64,000 nucleotides of DNA from Rubellimicrobium arenae (GCF_017916275.1 NZ_JAFMST010000003.1:186001-250000); one strand, 5' to 3'; positions 43,912 through 54,416 are shown, numbered from the stretch's first letter. The notes: a model not told the origin generated them from the letters alone. Numbers and translations are program-made.

Positions 43912-45117
43912 ATGCATTCCTCGTTGTTCCGCACGGCGCTCGTGCTTGGACTTCTTTCGGCCATCGGGCCGTTCTCGATCGACATGTACCTGCCCGCGAT
44001 GCCCGAGATCGGGGCTGGCCTTGGCGCCGCCGAGACCGAGGTGCAGATGACGATCACCCTTTATTTCCTGGCTTTCGGAATCAGCCAGTTCGTCTGGGGG
44101 CCGATGGCTGACGCCTATGGCCGCAAGCTCCCGCTCATCTTGGGGATCTCGCTCTTCGCGATCGGATCCATCGGCTGCGCGCTGGCCCCGACGGTGGAGT
44201 GGCTCGTCGCGGCACGGTTCATCCAAGGGGTGGGCGGCGCCTCGGTCGGGGTGGTCCCGCGCGCCGTGGTCCGCGACCGCTACACGGGGATCGAGGCGAC
44301 GCGCCTGATGGCTCTGGTCATGCTCGTCATCTCGGTGTCTCCCATGCTCGCCCCGCTGGCCGGATCCCTGGTGCTCCAGTTCGGCGGCTGGCGCCTGATC
44401 TTCGGGGTGCTGGTCCTTGTGGCCGCGATGAGCCTCCTCGTGACGGTGTTCGGCCTGCCCGAAACCCTCCCGCGCGAGCATCGCGTCCCGGTCAACCTTC
44501 GTTCCATGGTGTCCGGCTGCCGCCGCCTTCTCGGGTCGGCCAGCTTCATGGGGCTGACGCTGGTGGGGGCCTTCGGCTTCGGGAGCTTCTTCGTCTTCAT
44601 CGCCTCGGCCTCCTTCGTCTATACCGAGACCTTCGGCCTGACGCCGACGCAATTCTCCTTTGCCTTCGCGCTGAACGCCCTGGGCTTCTTCGCTGCGTCG
44701 CAGGTGGCAGCACCCTTGGGCCAGCGGTTCGGGATGATGCCGGTGATGAGGGCGGCGCTGTGGGGCTTCGCGGCGGCGAACCTCGTGCTGCTCAGCCTCA
44801 CCCTGGCCGGGATGGGAACGCTGGCGACGCTGATGGCCTGCCTGTTCGTCGGGAACGCCTTCATGGGGCTCGTGATGCCGGTGACCTTCGTCATGGCCCT
44901 CGAGGAGCACGGCGACATCGCGGGCCTCGCATCCTCGCTGGGGGGAACGTTCCAGATGGTCACGGGCGCGCTGCTCGTGGCGCTGACCGGGCCATTCTTC
45001 GACGGCACCCCGCTTCCGATGGTGGCGACCATCGCGTTCTGCGCGGTGATGGCGCTGGTGATCGGGCTGGCCGTCCTGCGACGCGTGCCGGCCCTGGCCC
45101 TGCCCGCCGAGGGGTGA
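43912..45117 (+). CDS. Bcr/CflA-family multidrug efflux MFS transporter
   Basis: 401 residues with twelve predicted helices. Bcr/CflA landmarks: LLSAIGPFSIDMYLPAMP in helix 1, FLAFGISQFVWGPMADAYGRK with the MFS loop motif between helices 2 and 3, FIQGVGGASVGVVPRAVVRD and a helix-5 SVSPMLAPLAGS. It is a proton-driven exporter of drugs such as bicyclomycin or chloramphenicol; the actual substrate is not known. A LexA-type site lies in its promoter region (43873-43887). The next gene starts 109 bases later and is probably a separate unit. Confidence 0.92.
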   Translation: MHSSLFRTALVLGLLSAIGPFSIDMYLPAMPEIGAGLGAAETEVQMTITLYFLAFGISQFVWGPMADAYGRKLPLILGISLFAIGSIGCALAPTVEWLVAARFIQGVGGASVGVVPRAVVRDRYTGIEATRLMALVMLVISVSPMLAPLAGSLVLQFGGWRLIFGVLVLVAAMSLLVTVFGLPETLPREHRVPVNLRSMVSGCRRLLGSASFMGLTLVGAFGFGSFFVFIASASFVYTETFGLTPTQFSFAFALNALGFFAASQVAAPLGQRFGMMPVMRAALWGFAAANLVLLSLTLAGMGTLATLMACLFVGNAFMGLVMPVTFVMALEEHGDIAGLASSLGGTFQMVTGALLVALTGPFFDGTPLPMVATIAFCAVMALVIGLAVLRRVPALALPAEG

Positions 45118-45225
45118 TCCAGGGGCCCGGGGGGCTTGGCAGCCCCGACATTGCCGGGCTATGACGGGCGGGACTTCGGGCCCGCCCACGGTGCCCCTAG
45201 ACCATGGGCCAAGGGGAGGTCCGCA

Positions 45226-45906
45226 GTGGCGAACACCAACGAAAGCTTTATCGACGAGGTCTCCGAGGCCGTACGTCGCGACCGGATCAATCTGTGGTTC
45301 CGGCGCTGGGGCTGGCTCGCGGCGCTGCTCGTCCTGGCGATCGTCGGGGGGGCCGGCTGGATGGAATGGCAGCGGTCCCGGACCGAAGCCGCCGCGCAGT
45401 TCCGTGGCGACGCGATCCTGACGGCCCTCGAGACCAGCGAGCCTGGGGATCGCCTGGCCGCGTTGTCCGAACTTCCTCATCAGGGCGACCAGGGTGTCGT
45501 GACCGCCCTGCTTCTCGCCTCCGAGCAGCAGGCGGCTGGCGACGCCGAGGCTGCGGCTGCCACGTTGAACGCCGTGGCCGCCGATGGGACCGTGCCCCCG
45601 CTCTACCGGGATCTCGCATCGCTCAAGGCGCTGATCGCCCAAGGCGACTCGGCGGATCCCGCCGCCCTGGAGGCGCTGGCCGCGCCGGGCGCGCCGTTCC
45701 GCCTGCTGGCGCTGGAACAGCTCGCCCTGGTCCAGCTCGACCAGGATCAGCGGGACGCCGCCATCGCCAACCTGCAGACGATCCGCGAGGATGCGGGCGT
45801 CACCTCGACGCAACTCGGGCGGGTCGAAGCCCTTCTGACCGCTCTGGGTGTCCCACCGGAGGATGCCGCGCCCGCGGCTGAGCTTCCGGCGCCGACCGGA
45901 GAATAA
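45226..45906 (+). CDS. YfgM-like TPR membrane protein
   Basis: 226 residues from a GTG with AAGGGGAGG upstream; the longer upstream frame has no family sequence. The pattern is that of YfgM (TPR_21): SFIDEVSEAVRRDR in the cytoplasm, one helix (residues ~28-46), then periplasmic TPR helices with EAAAQFRGDAILTAL and LALEQLALVQLDQ. In E. coli YfgM sits with BamB and the SecYEG/PpiD complex and helps outer membrane protein folding. It is followed by bamB after 3 bases and der, the same order as in many proteobacteria. Confidence 0.85.
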   Translation: MANTNESFIDEVSEAVRRDRINLWFRRWGWLAALLVLAIVGGAGWMEWQRSRTEAAAQFRGDAILTALETSEPGDRLAALSELPHQGDQGVVTALLLASEQQAAGDAEAAAATLNAVAADGTVPPLYRDLASLKALIAQGDSADPAALEALAAPGAPFRLLALEQLALVQLDQDQRDAAIANLQTIREDAGVTSTQLGRVEALLTALGVPPEDAAPAAELPAPTGE

Positions 45907-45909
45907 GAC

Positions 45910-47205
45910 ATGCGGAACAAGGGCCTGGGTGCCACCCTTCTTGGCGCGCTTTTGCTGTCGGCCTGCGGCGCGCCCGATGAGATCCTGCCGGGCGAACGTC
46001 TGCCGCTGCGGGCTGGAACGTTCTCGAACGCGGTGCCGGTCGCAGGGCCGCGCGGGCTCGCATTACCACCTGCTACGGCGAACGCGGACTGGACGCACCG
46101 GAACGGCGGGCCGGCGCATGTCGGCGGCCACCCGGCCCTGCCGGCTACGCTGGCGCTGGCCTTCTCGGTCCCGGTCGGAGAAGGCGACACCCGCCGCTCC
46201 CGCATCACCGCCGAGCCGGTCGTTGCAGGTGGCCGCATCTTCACGCTCGACGCGCGCTCGGTCGTGAGCGCCTTCTCGACGTCCGGCGCCCTGCTTTGGA
46301 CGCGCGACGTCCGTCCGCCATCGGACGAGCGGGCCGACGCGTCGGGCGGCGGTCTCGCGACCGATGGGGCCACCATCTACGCCAGCACGGGCTACGGTCG
46401 TCTGAGCGCCATCGACGCATCCACGGGGGCCGTCCGCTGGACCCAGGATCTCGACGCGCCGGGATCCTCGGCCCCCACGGTCCTTGGTGACCTGGTCCTC
46501 ATGGTGGCACGCGACAGCCGCGCCTGGGCGCTCGAGACCTCGACCGGCCGGATCCGCTGGCAGGTGCAGGGCCTCCCGTCCACGGCGACCTGGGCTGGCG
46601 GCGCCGGGGTCGCGGCACGCGGCGACATCGTCGTGCTGCCGCATCCGTCGGGCGAGGTCCGAGGGGTCTTCCCGGAGGGTGGTCTTGTCCGGTGGACAAG
46701 CCTCGTGTCCGGCACGCGGCCCGGCTCGGCGGCCGGCTACGCGGCCACCGAGATCGGCGGCGACCCGGTGCTCGCGGGGTCCACCGTTTACGTCGGCAAC
46801 TACTCGGGCCGTCTCGCCGCGCTGGACACGGCCACCGGCGAGACCTTCTGGTCCATCCCGGAAGGCGCGCAGTCCCCGGTCTGGCCCGCCGGCGACTCGG
46901 TGTTCTTGGTCAACGACTTGGGCGAGCTTCTTCGCGTGGAGGCTTCGACCGGCGGCGTGATCTGGCGCGTGCCCCTGCCGCGTGCGGAGCATCGTCGGGG
47001 CGTGACCGCCTTCTTTGGCCCCGTCCTCGCGGGCGGACGGCTCATCGTCGCCAGCACGGACGGCGCGCTCCGCCAGTTCGATCCGACCACCGGCTCGGCC
47101 TTGGGCGATGTTGCGTTGCCCTCTGGCGCGGCTTCGGCCCCTGTCGTCGCGGGATCCACGCTCTACATCGTCACCGAGGACGGGCGCCTCAACGCCTTCC
47201 GCTAA
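45910..47205 (+). CDS. bamB: Outer membrane assembly lipoprotein BamB
   Basis: 431 residues, with a lipoprotein signal ending LLLSAC and lipidated Cys19. The rest is an eight-bladed PQQ-like beta-propeller: repeats such as GRIFTLDARSVVSAF, GRLSAIDASTGAVRWTQDL, SRAWALETSTGRIRWQVQ, GRLAALDTATGETFWSI and GALRQFDPTTGSAL. It binds BamA in the BAM complex and helps deliver outer membrane proteins. It is anchored on the periplasmic face of the outer membrane. Gene order with YfgM and Der supports it. Confidence 0.93.
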   Translation: MRNKGLGATLLGALLLSACGAPDEILPGERLPLRAGTFSNAVPVAGPRGLALPPATANADWTHRNGGPAHVGGHPALPATLALAFSVPVGEGDTRRSRITAEPVVAGGRIFTLDARSVVSAFSTSGALLWTRDVRPPSDERADASGGGLATDGATIYASTGYGRLSAIDASTGAVRWTQDLDAPGSSAPTVLGDLVLMVARDSRAWALETSTGRIRWQVQGLPSTATWAGGAGVAARGDIVVLPHPSGEVRGVFPEGGLVRWTSLVSGTRPGSAAGYAATEIGGDPVLAGSTVYVGNYSGRLAALDTATGETFWSIPEGAQSPVWPAGDSVFLVNDLGELLRVEASTGGVIWRVPLPRAEHRRGVTAFFGPVLAGGRLIVASTDGALRQFDPTTGSALGDVALPSGAASAPVVAGSTLYIVTEDGRLNAFR

Positions 47206-47214
47206 GGACCTCGC

Positions 47215-48702
47215 ATGAGTTTCACGCTCGCCATCGTCGGGCGCCCCAACGTGGGCAAGTCCACCCTGTTCAACCGCCTCGTGGGCAAGAAGCTTGCGCT
47301 GGTGGACGACCAGCCGGGGGTCACGCGCGACCTGCGGGAAGGGCAGGCCCGGCTGGGGCCGCTGCGCTTCACCGTCATCGACAGCGCCGGGCTGGAACAG
47401 GCCACCGACGACTCCCTCCAGGGGCGCATGCGCCGCCTGACGGAGCGCGCCGTGGAAGAGGCCGACGTCTGCCTGTTCCTGATCGACGCGCGCCAGGGCG
47501 TCACCCCGACCGATGAGGTGTTCGCCGATATCCTGCGCCGCAAGAACGCGCATGTGATTCTCGCCGCCAACAAGGCGGAAGGACGGGCCGGCGAAGGGGG
47601 CTACCTCGAAGCCTTCTCCTTGGGCCTGGGCGAGCCGATCCGCCTGTCCGGCGAACATGGCGAAGGCATGGAAGACCTTCTTTCAGCCCTGATGCCGATC
47701 GCCGACGAATTCGAGGCGCGCGAGGCCGAAGCCGCCGAGCTGGCCCCCGAGACGGATGTCGACCTGGGCTGGTCCGGTGAGGAGACCGACGAGGACGAGG
47801 GTGCGCCTTCCGAGGACTGGCGGCCGACCGAGAAGCGGCCCCTCCAGATCGCCGTGGTCGGCCGGCCCAACGCGGGCAAGAGCACCCTGATCAACCAGAT
47901 CCTCGGCGAGGAGCGGCTCCTGACGGGACCCGAGGCCGGAATCACCCGCGACGCGATTTCGATCCCGACCACCTGGGAGGGAACCCCGGTCCGCATCTTC
48001 GACACCGCCGGCATGCGCAAGCGGGCGAAGGTGCAGGACAAGCTGGAGAAGCTCTCCGTATCGGACGGCCTCCGCGCCGTGCGCTTTGCCGAGGTCGTCG
48101 TGGTCCTCCTGGACGTCGATACCCCGTTCGAGCAGCAGGATCTCCGCATTGCCGACCTCGCCGAACGGGAGGGTCGGGCGGTCGTCATCGCGGTGAACAA
48201 ATGGGATCTCGCATCCGACCGCGAAGCCCGGCTCCAGGCGCTCAAGGAGGCGTTCGAGCGGTTGCTGCCCCAGCTCCGGGGGGCGCCTCTCGTCACCGTC
48301 TCGGCCCGGACCGGACGTGGGCTCGACCGTCTGCACGCGGCGATCCTCCGCGCCCATGAAGTATGGAACCGTCGCATCTCGACCGCGCAGCTGAACCGCT
48401 GGCTCATGGGCATGACCGAAGCGCACCCGCCGCCAGCCCCTGGCGGGCGCCGGATCCGGATGCGCTACATGACACAGGTGAAGACCCGGCCGCCGGCCTT
48501 CGTGATCATGTCCACCCATCCAGACGAGGTTCCGGCGAGCTACGAACGCTATTTGGTCAACGGGTTGCGGGGCGCCTTCGACCTGGACGGAACGCCGATC
48601 CGCCTGTTGCTGCGGGACCGGTCCGAAAAGAACCCGTTCAAGGGCCGAAAGGCGCCGCGGGTGACGGCCCTGACCAAGCACCTGAAGAACGAACGGCCCT
48701 GA
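47215..48702 (+). CDS. der: Ribosome-assembly GTPase Der (EngA)
   Basis: 495 residues with two tandem GTPase domains and a KH-like C-terminus. Domain 1: [24 protein letters not shown] in place of the usual NKxD. Domain 2: [30 protein letters not shown]. An acidic linker of ~50 residues (residues ~165-210) separates them and the C-terminus has [28 protein letters not shown], cut here as [14 protein letters not shown]. It is needed for 50S subunit assembly. It follows bamB by 9 bases. Confidence 0.96.
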   Translation: MSFTLAIVGRPNVGKSTLFNRLVGKKLALVDDQPGVTRDLREGQARLGPLRFTVIDSAGLEQATDDSLQGRMRRLTERAVEEADVCLFLIDARQGVTPTDEVFADILRRKNAHVILAANKAEGRAGEGGYLEAFSLGLGEPIRLSGEHGEGMEDLLSALMPIADEFEAREAEAAELAPETDVDLGWSGEETDEDEGAPSEDWRPTEKRPLQIAVVGRPNAGKSTLINQILGEERLLTGPEAGITRDAISIPTTWEGTPVRIFDTAGMRKRAKVQDKLEKLSVSDGLRAVRFAEVVVVLLDVDTPFEQQDLRIADLAEREGRAVVIAVNKWDLASDREARLQALKEAFERLLPQLRGAPLVTVSARTGRGLDRLHAAILRAHEVWNRRISTAQLNRWLMGMTEAHPPPAPGGRRIRMRYMTQVKTRPPAFVIMSTHPDEVPASYERYLVNGLRGAFDLDGTPIRLLLRDRSEKNPFKGRKAPRVTALTKHLKNERP

Positions 48703-49005
48703 TCGGGCCTCGGCCGTCGGCGGCGACAGGATGGGTCTGGGGCACAGGTTCGTCTCAGCCGGCCCCGACGTCGCATCAGCAACGCCGTTCCGGCGGGGTC
48801 TGCCCGTGGGTGTCGGGAGATACCCCGATCCGTTAGGGAGTCGGCCAATCCCGCGGCCCGGGGCAAGACCGCCAAGGATCTGGCGCCCCGCGCCGCCATC
48901 CGGGCGCATCGCCGCAGTCAAGGACCACGCCCCGGCCAGCATCGCCCGCGAGCCGGGCGCCCGAGCCTCACCCGCGGACCGCCGCCTTGGGCCGAAGACC
49001 CGCCC
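48703..49005 (+). other. Intergenic region between convergent der and serS
   Basis: 303 bases, no gene and no strong terminator seen; only a 5-bp GGCCC/GGGCC hairpin around the der stop. Confidence 0.45.
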
Positions 49006-50298
49006 TCAGGCCAGCGTGCCGGTTGCCGTGATCCGGGTTGCACCCCGCAGATAGGGCCACAGCGCCTCGGGAAGGGACACGGACCCATCCTCGTCCTGCC
49101 CGTTCTCGAGCACGGCGATCAGCGTGCGCCCGACCGCAAGGCCCGAGCCGTTCAGGGTATGCACGAACTGCGGCTTGCCCCCGTCCTGCGGGCGGTAGCG
49201 GGCGTTCATGCGACGGGCCTGGTAGTCCCCGCAGGTCGAAACCGAACTGATTTCGCGATACTTGTTCTGCCCCGGTAGCCAGACTTCCAGATCATGCGTG
49301 CGGCGCGCGCCCGCGCCCATGTCGCCGGCGCAAAGGACGACGGTGCGATAGGGCAGCCCAAGTCGCTCCAGCACCGTTTCCGCGCACCGGGTCATGCGGG
49401 CGTGCTCGGCGTCCGATTCCTCGGGCCGGGTCACCGAGACCATCTCCACCTTCTCGAACTGGTGCTGGCGGAGCATGCCCGATGTGTCCCGACCGGCGCT
49501 GCCGGCCTCGGATCGGAAACACTGCGTATGCGCGACGTAGCGGCGGGGCAGGTCGCCTTCGTCGAGGATGCAATCGTTCACGATGTTGGTCAGCGTCACC
49601 TCGGCCGTGGGAACCAGCCACCAGCCGTTGGTGGTCTGGTAGGAATCCTCGCCGAACTTCGGAAGCTGACCGGTCCCGACCATCATCTCGGGCTTCACGA
49701 GCACCGGTGTCCAGGTCTCGGCCAGCCCATGCTCCTCGACATGGAGGTCGAGCATGAACTGCGCGAGCGCCCGCTGGAGCCGCGCCATTGCGCCCGACAG
49801 CAGGACGAATCGGGTGCCCGAAAGCTTGGCCGCGGTCTCGAAGTCCATGCCGGGCTTCGCAGCGGGAAGATCGAAGTGCTCCCGCGGGGCGAAGGAGAAC
49901 GCGCGCGGCGTGCCCCAGCGGCGGATCTCGACGTTGTCGGATTCGTCGGCGCCATCGGGCACGTCGGGGTAGGGCAGGTTGGGCACGAGCAGGAGCATGT
50001 CCTCCAGCTCGCGGTCCTTCTGCTTGGCGTCCTCCGTCAGACGCGCGACCTCGGCCTTCTTCTCGGCCACGAGGGCGCGAAGCCGCTCGAACTCGGCTTG
50101 GTCACCCCGGGCCTTGGCGGCTCCGACCTCCTTGGAGGCGCGGTTCTGGTCGGCCTGCGCTGTCTCGGCCTCCAGGATCCGGGCGCGGCGGGCCTCGTCC
50201 AGGGCCAGGATCGCCGGAGATACCGGGGACAGGCCGCGACGCGACAGGGCCGCATCAAAGGCGGCCGGATTCTCACGGATGGCGCGGATGTCGTGCAT
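49006..50298 (-). CDS. serS: Seryl-tRNA synthetase
   Basis: 430 residues. The N-terminal coiled-coil arm that binds the tRNA-Ser long arm is at residues ~30-105 ([21 protein letters not shown]). The class II core shows motif 2 ([13 protein letters not shown]) and motif 3 ([18 protein letters not shown]). [23 protein letters not shown], quoted in part as [16 protein letters not shown], is the serine-site region. It charges tRNA-Ser and tRNA-Sec with serine. It is convergent with der and divergent from yajC. Confidence 0.97.
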   Translation of the reverse strand: MHDIRAIRENPAAFDAALSRRGLSPVSPAILALDEARRARILEAETAQADQNRASKEVGAAKARGDQAEFERLRALVAEKKAEVARLTEDAKQKDRELEDMLLLVPNLPYPDVPDGADESDNVEIRRWGTPRAFSFAPREHFDLPAAKPGMDFETAAKLSGTRFVLLSGAMARLQRALAQFMLDLHVEEHGLAETWTPVLVKPEMMVGTGQLPKFGEDSYQTTNGWWLVPTAEVTLTNIVNDCILDEGDLPRRYVAHTQCFRSEAGSAGRDTSGMLRQHQFEKVEMVSVTRPEESDAEHARMTRCAETVLERLGLPYRTVVLCAGDMGAGARRTHDLEVWLPGQNKYREISSVSTCGDYQARRMNARYRPQDGGKPQFVHTLNGSGLAVGRTLIAVLENGQDEDGSVSLPEALWPYLRGATRITATGTLA

Positions 50299-50506
50299 GG
50301 GCCTCGTCCCCTCGGATGGTCCGCCTCCCTATGCCGGATCGGGGAGATGGGGGGAAGGGGAGGCGCGGCGGACCGCCCCCCGCGTCCCATCGGCGCACCA
50401 CCCGGCCCCTCACGCCTTGGTGCGGTGGACAAGCGGGGGGTCCGCCCCTATGTTGCCGCGACTTTTCAGGGGGGCCCTTCCCCCGTCCGCAATCCAAAGG
50501 ACCGCC

Positions 50507-50791
50507 ATGGAAGGCATCGCATCCCTCGTTCCGCTGATCCTCGTCTTCCTTATCATGTATTTCCTGCTGATCCGCCCGCAGCAGAAGAAGCTGAAGGATC
50601 ACCAGGCCATGGTCGCGGCCCTGCGCCGGGGCGACCAGATCGTGACCTCGGGCGGGCTGATCGGCCGCGTCACCAAGGTCAAGGACACCGAGAACGAGAT
50701 CGAGGTCGAGATCGCCCCCGGCGTGAACGTCCGCGTCGTCCGCAACACCATCCAAAGCGTGCTCAGCAAGACCGAGCCGGCGAAAGCCTGA
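50507..50791 (+). CDS. yajC: Preprotein translocase accessory protein YajC
   Basis: 94 residues from an ATG in AAAGGACCGCCATG. One N-terminal helix (LVPLILVFLIMYFLLI) followed by RPQQKKLKDHQAMVAAL and the family core GDQIVTSGGLIGRVTKV. It belongs to the SecDF-YajC-YidC complex in the inner membrane. It is followed by secD after 1 base, as in the standard operon. Confidence 0.96.
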   Translation: MEGIASLVPLILVFLIMYFLLIRPQQKKLKDHQAMVAALRRGDQIVTSGGLIGRVTKVKDTENEIEVEIAPGVNVRVVRNTIQSVLSKTEPAKA

Positions 50792-50792
50792 C

Positions 50793-52454
50793 ATGATCTT
50801 CATCCCCCTTTGGCAGCGGCTGCTCGTAGCCCTGGCCACGGTGGCGGCGATCCTCCTGGCGCTGCCCAACATGTTCTATGGCCGTGTCGAGGTGGCGAAC
50901 GACGCCAGGGCCTCGATCGCGCAAGGGCTGACGAGCCCCGAACTCGAAGCCGACGCTGGGCTCTGGCCGTCCTGGCTGCCCTCCGGCCTCATCAACCTGG
51001 GCCTCGACCTGCGTGGCGGGGCGCACCTTCTCGCCGAGGTGCAGGTGTCCGACGTCTACGCCTCGCGCATGGATTCGCTCTGGCCCGTGATCCGCGACGC
51101 CCTTGCGGCCGATCGTGACACCGTGGGCTTCGTGACCCGCGAGGATGGCCCCCCCTCCGAGCTTCACGTCCGCATCTCCAAGCCCGAGGGCGCCGCCCGC
51201 GCGCTCGAGATCGTGCGCGGGCTCGCCCGACCGGTGGCCAGCCTGTCGGGCGGCGGCAGCTCCGACATCGAGGTGCGGGCGCAGAACGATCTGCTGATCG
51301 TGAACCTGTCCGAGGCCGAACGCGCCGCGACGGACGACCGGACGGTGCAGCAGGCACTCGAGATCGTGCGCCGCCGGATCGACGAGGTCGGCACCCGCGA
51401 GCCCACGATCCTGCGCCAGGGGGCCGACCGCATCCTGGTCCAGGTTCCGGGCGTCGGCTCGGCGCAGGAGGTCAAGGACATCATCGGCACCACGGCGCAG
51501 CTGACCTTCCAGCCCGTGGTGCAGCGCACGTCGAACAAGGATGCCGACCCCGGCGCGGGGAACATCCTCGTGCCCTCGGTAGACGAGCCCGGGGTCTACT
51601 ACATCCTCGACCGCGCCGCCGTCGTCACGGGCGAGGATCTGACCGACGCCCAGCCGACCTTTGACCAGAATGGCCGTCCGGCCGTGAGCTTCCGCTTCGA
51701 TCCCCAGGGCGCGCGGGCCTTCGGCGAATACACCGGCGCCCATATCGGCGAGCCCTTCGCCATCGTGCTCGACAACGAGGTCATCTCGGCCCCGGTCATC
51801 CAGAGCGCCATTCCCGGCGGGTCCGGCATCATCACCGGCCAGTTCACGCCCGAGGAATCGACCGATCTGGCCGTTCTCCTGCGGGCCGGCGCCCTTCCGG
51901 CCGAGCTGACCTTCCTCGAGGAACGGACCATCGGTCCCGAGCTGGGCGCCGACTCGATCCAGGCCGGCAAGAACGCGGCCTATGCCGCGGCCGTGATGGT
52001 GGTCCTGTTCATGATCGCCTCCTATGGCGTCTTTGGCGCGATCGCCTGCGTGGCGCTGGCCATCAACATCGTGATGATCTTCGCCTCGCTGTCGCTTTTG
52101 GGCGCGACGCTCACGCTGCCCGGCATCGCGGGGATCGTGCTGACGATGGGGCAGGCGGTGGACGCCAACGTCCTGATCTACGAACGGATGCGGGAAGAAC
52201 TGCGTCGCGGCGCCTCGCCGGTCAAGGCGGTCCAGGAAGGCTTCGACAAGGCGTTCTCCGCGATTCTGGACGCCAACGTCACCACCTTCATCATCGCCGC
52301 CATCATGTTCTTCGTCGGCACTGGTACGGTGCGCGGCTTTGCGGTGACGCTTGCCATGGGCGTGGTGACGACCATGATCACCGGCGTCTACGTGTCGCGC
52401 GTCCTGATCGCCCTCTGGTTCGCCCGGACCAGACCCAAGACCATCGTCGTGTAA
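50793..52454 (+). CDS. secD: Protein translocase subunit SecD
   Basis: 553 residues, with one N-terminal helix, a large periplasmic region (residues ~30-360) and five C-terminal helices. Family markers: GLDLRGGAHLLAEV near residue 70, DEVGTREPTILRQGADRILVQVPG quoted as TREPTILRQGADRILVQ, PAELTFLEERTIGPELG and GQAVDANVLIYERMREEL. It forms with SecF a proton-driven complex that pulls proteins out of SecYEG. It is followed by secF after 12 bases. Confidence 0.97.
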   Translation: MIFIPLWQRLLVALATVAAILLALPNMFYGRVEVANDARASIAQGLTSPELEADAGLWPSWLPSGLINLGLDLRGGAHLLAEVQVSDVYASRMDSLWPVIRDALAADRDTVGFVTREDGPPSELHVRISKPEGAARALEIVRGLARPVASLSGGGSSDIEVRAQNDLLIVNLSEAERAATDDRTVQQALEIVRRRIDEVGTREPTILRQGADRILVQVPGVGSAQEVKDIIGTTAQLTFQPVVQRTSNKDADPGAGNILVPSVDEPGVYYILDRAAVVTGEDLTDAQPTFDQNGRPAVSFRFDPQGARAFGEYTGAHIGEPFAIVLDNEVISAPVIQSAIPGGSGIITGQFTPEESTDLAVLLRAGALPAELTFLEERTIGPELGADSIQAGKNAAYAAAVMVVLFMIASYGVFGAIACVALAINIVMIFASLSLLGATLTLPGIAGIVLTMGQAVDANVLIYERMREELRRGASPVKAVQEGFDKAFSAILDANVTTFIIAAIMFFVGTGTVRGFAVTLAMGVVTTMITGVYVSRVLIALWFARTRPKTIVV

Positions 52455-52466
52455 GGAGGCCCTGTC

Positions 52467-53438
52467 ATGGCATGGCGACTGCGGCTCGCGCCGGAAAAGA
52501 CCAATATCGACTTCTTCCGCCTCCAGTGGATCACCTTCGGGCTGTCCGCGGTCATGATGGTGGCCTCGATCGTGCTGATCGCCACGATGGGGTTCAACTT
52601 CGGGATCGACTTCAAGGGCGGGACCACCATCCGCACCGAATCGACGGCTCCGGTGGACGTGGCCGCCTATCGCGACGCCCTCGATGGTCTCGGTCTGGGC
52701 GACGTCACTATCACCGAAGTGTTCGACCCGACCTTCCGCGCCGACCAGCACGTGGCGCAGGTGCGGATCGCCGCCCAGGAGGGGGTCGAGGCCGTGACGC
52801 CCGAAACGATCGCTACGGTCGAGAACGCCCTCAAGGCCATCGATCCGGCGATCACCTTCCCTTCGGTCGAATCCGTCGGGCCGAAGGTCTCGGGCGAACT
52901 GGTCCGCACCGCCTTCCTGTCGGTTGCGGGGGCCTGCTTCGGGATCGGACTGTACATCTGGATGCGGTTCGAATGGCAGTACTCGCTGGGGACCGTGGTC
53001 GCGCTGATCCATGACGTGCTGGTCACGGCGGGGGTCTTCTCGCTCTTCCAGCTGAAGTTCGACCTGACCATCGTGGCGGCGCTGCTGACCATCCTGGGCT
53101 ATTCCGTGAACGACACGGTGGTCGTGTTCGACCGACTTCGCGAGAACCTTCTCAAGTTCAAGACGATGCCGCTCCGCGACGTGATGAACCTGTCCGTCAA
53201 CGAGACGCTGGGCCGGACCCTCGTCACCAGCGGCACGACGCTGCTCGCGCTCATTCCGCTGCTGATCTTCGGCGGCGACGTGATCCGTGGCTTCATCTTC
53301 GCGATGACCTTCGGCGTGTTCATCGGCACCTACTCCTCGGTCTATGTCGCCAAGAACATCGTGCTCTGGATCGGCCTGCCGCGCGGCGAACAGGCGAAGA
53401 AGGTTTCGAGCAATAAATTCGCCGACATCGACGCCTGA
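52467..53438 (+). CDS. secF: Protein translocase subunit SecF
   Basis: 323 residues with six helices. Markers: FNFGIDFKGGTTIRTES near residue 40, the helix-4 FDLTIVAALLTILGYSVNDTVVVFDRLRE given in part as LTILGYSVNDTVVVFDR, and SVNETLGRTLVTSGTTLLAL. It is the partner of SecD in the inner membrane. It ends with FGVFIGTYSSVYVAKNIV. It is followed by an Mth938 domain protein after 4 bases. Confidence 0.97.
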   Translation: MAWRLRLAPEKTNIDFFRLQWITFGLSAVMMVASIVLIATMGFNFGIDFKGGTTIRTESTAPVDVAAYRDALDGLGLGDVTITEVFDPTFRADQHVAQVRIAAQEGVEAVTPETIATVENALKAIDPAITFPSVESVGPKVSGELVRTAFLSVAGACFGIGLYIWMRFEWQYSLGTVVALIHDVLVTAGVFSLFQLKFDLTIVAALLTILGYSVNDTVVVFDRLRENLLKFKTMPLRDVMNLSVNETLGRTLVTSGTTLLALIPLLIFGGDVIRGFIFAMTFGVFIGTYSSVYVAKNIVLWIGLPRGEQAKKVSSNKFADIDA

Positions 53439-53442
53439 GACC

Positions 53443-53799
53443 ATGCAGTTCGACGAGATGCGATTTCCCGATGCCTTGCCCGTGGACAGCTACGGGCCCG
53501 GTTTCTTCCGCGTGGGCGGACAGGTGATCCAGGGGGCGCTGCTGATCCTGCCGGACTCGGGCGTCCGGACCTGGCGCGGCTTCGAGGACACGGCCCTGAT
53601 CCTCGCCGAGGGCAAGCGGCTCGATGTCCTGTTCGTCGGGATGGGGGCCGAGATGGCCTACCTTCCGGTCGGCTTTCGGGCGGTCGTCGAGGATGCCGGG
53701 ATCGCCGTGGAGCCGATGCCCACCCCCGCCGCCTGCCGGACCTACAACGTCCTGCTGTCCGAAGGTCGGCGCGTCGGAATCGCGCTGAACCCGGTGTGA
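53443..53799 (+). CDS. Mth938-like (DUF498) domain protein
   Basis: 118 residues. The Mth938 (NDUFAF3-like) fold is recognised from YGPGFFRVGGQVIQGALLILPD, quoted as FFRVGGQVIQGALLILPD, LDVLFVGMGAEMAYLP and AACRTYNVLLSEGRRVGIAL. The family is linked to respiratory complex I assembly in mitochondria, with no defined enzyme activity. It sits between secF and ccmA, overlapping ccmA by 4 bases, an order often kept in Rhodobacterales. Confidence 0.9.
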   Translation: MQFDEMRFPDALPVDSYGPGFFRVGGQVIQGALLILPDSGVRTWRGFEDTALILAEGKRLDVLFVGMGAEMAYLPVGFRAVVEDAGIAVEPMPTPAACRTYNVLLSEGRRVGIALNPV

Positions 53800-54416
53800 C
53801 GCTTCGGGTCCAGGGACTCGCCGTCGCCCGGGGCGGGGTGCCTGTCCTGACGGATCTCGGTTTCACCGTCGACCCCGGCCATGCTCTTGTGCTGCGTGGA
53901 CCGAACGGCGCAGGGAAGACCACGCTGCTGCGCGTCCTGGCGGGCCTGGCGCCGCCGCTGGCGGGGCGGATCGACCTGCCACCCGAAAGCGCCGCTTATG
54001 CAAGCCACGCCGACGGCATCAAGGCCACCCTCTCGGTCACCGAGAATCTGCGCTTCTGGGCCGCACTGTATGGCCGCCCCTGGGCCGATCAGGTGCTGGA
54101 CGACTTCGACCTGCGAACGCTCAAGGATCGTCCGGCCGGAACCCTGTCGGCGGGGCAGTCGCGGCGGCTCGGCCTGGCCCGGCTGGGCGTGATCGGGCGG
54201 CAGGTTCTGCTGCTGGACGAGCCGACCGTCTCGCTCGATGCCGCATCGGTGGCTCGGTTTGCCGCCTGGCTGCGGGAGCGCCATCTCGGCAGAGGTGGGA
54301 TCGCCGTGATCGCGACGCATGTTCCCCTGGGCCTCGACGCGCCCGAGCTTGACCTGGCGTGGTTTCGCGCCGATCCGGCGGCGGTCAGCCATGGCACGGA
54401 CGCCGCGTTCCTATGA
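53796..54416 (+). CDS. ccmA: Haem exporter ATPase CcmA
   Basis: 206 residues from a GTG overlapping the previous stop (GTGA). A single ABC domain with Walker A RGPNGAGKTTLLR near residue 35, the LSAGQSRR signature near residue 120 and Walker B LLLDEPTVSLDAAS, plus the H-loop ATHVPLG. With CcmB, CcmC and CcmD it releases the CcmE-haem complex for c-type cytochrome assembly. Followed by ccmB after 79 bases, a larger gap than elsewhere in the operon. Confidence 0.94.
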   Translation: MTLRVQGLAVARGGVPVLTDLGFTVDPGHALVLRGPNGAGKTTLLRVLAGLAPPLAGRIDLPPESAAYASHADGIKATLSVTENLRFWAALYGRPWADQVLDDFDLRTLKDRPAGTLSAGQSRRLGLARLGVIGRQVLLLDEPTVSLDAASVARFAAWLRERHLGRGGIAVIATHVPLGLDAPELDLAWFRADPAAVSHGTDAAFL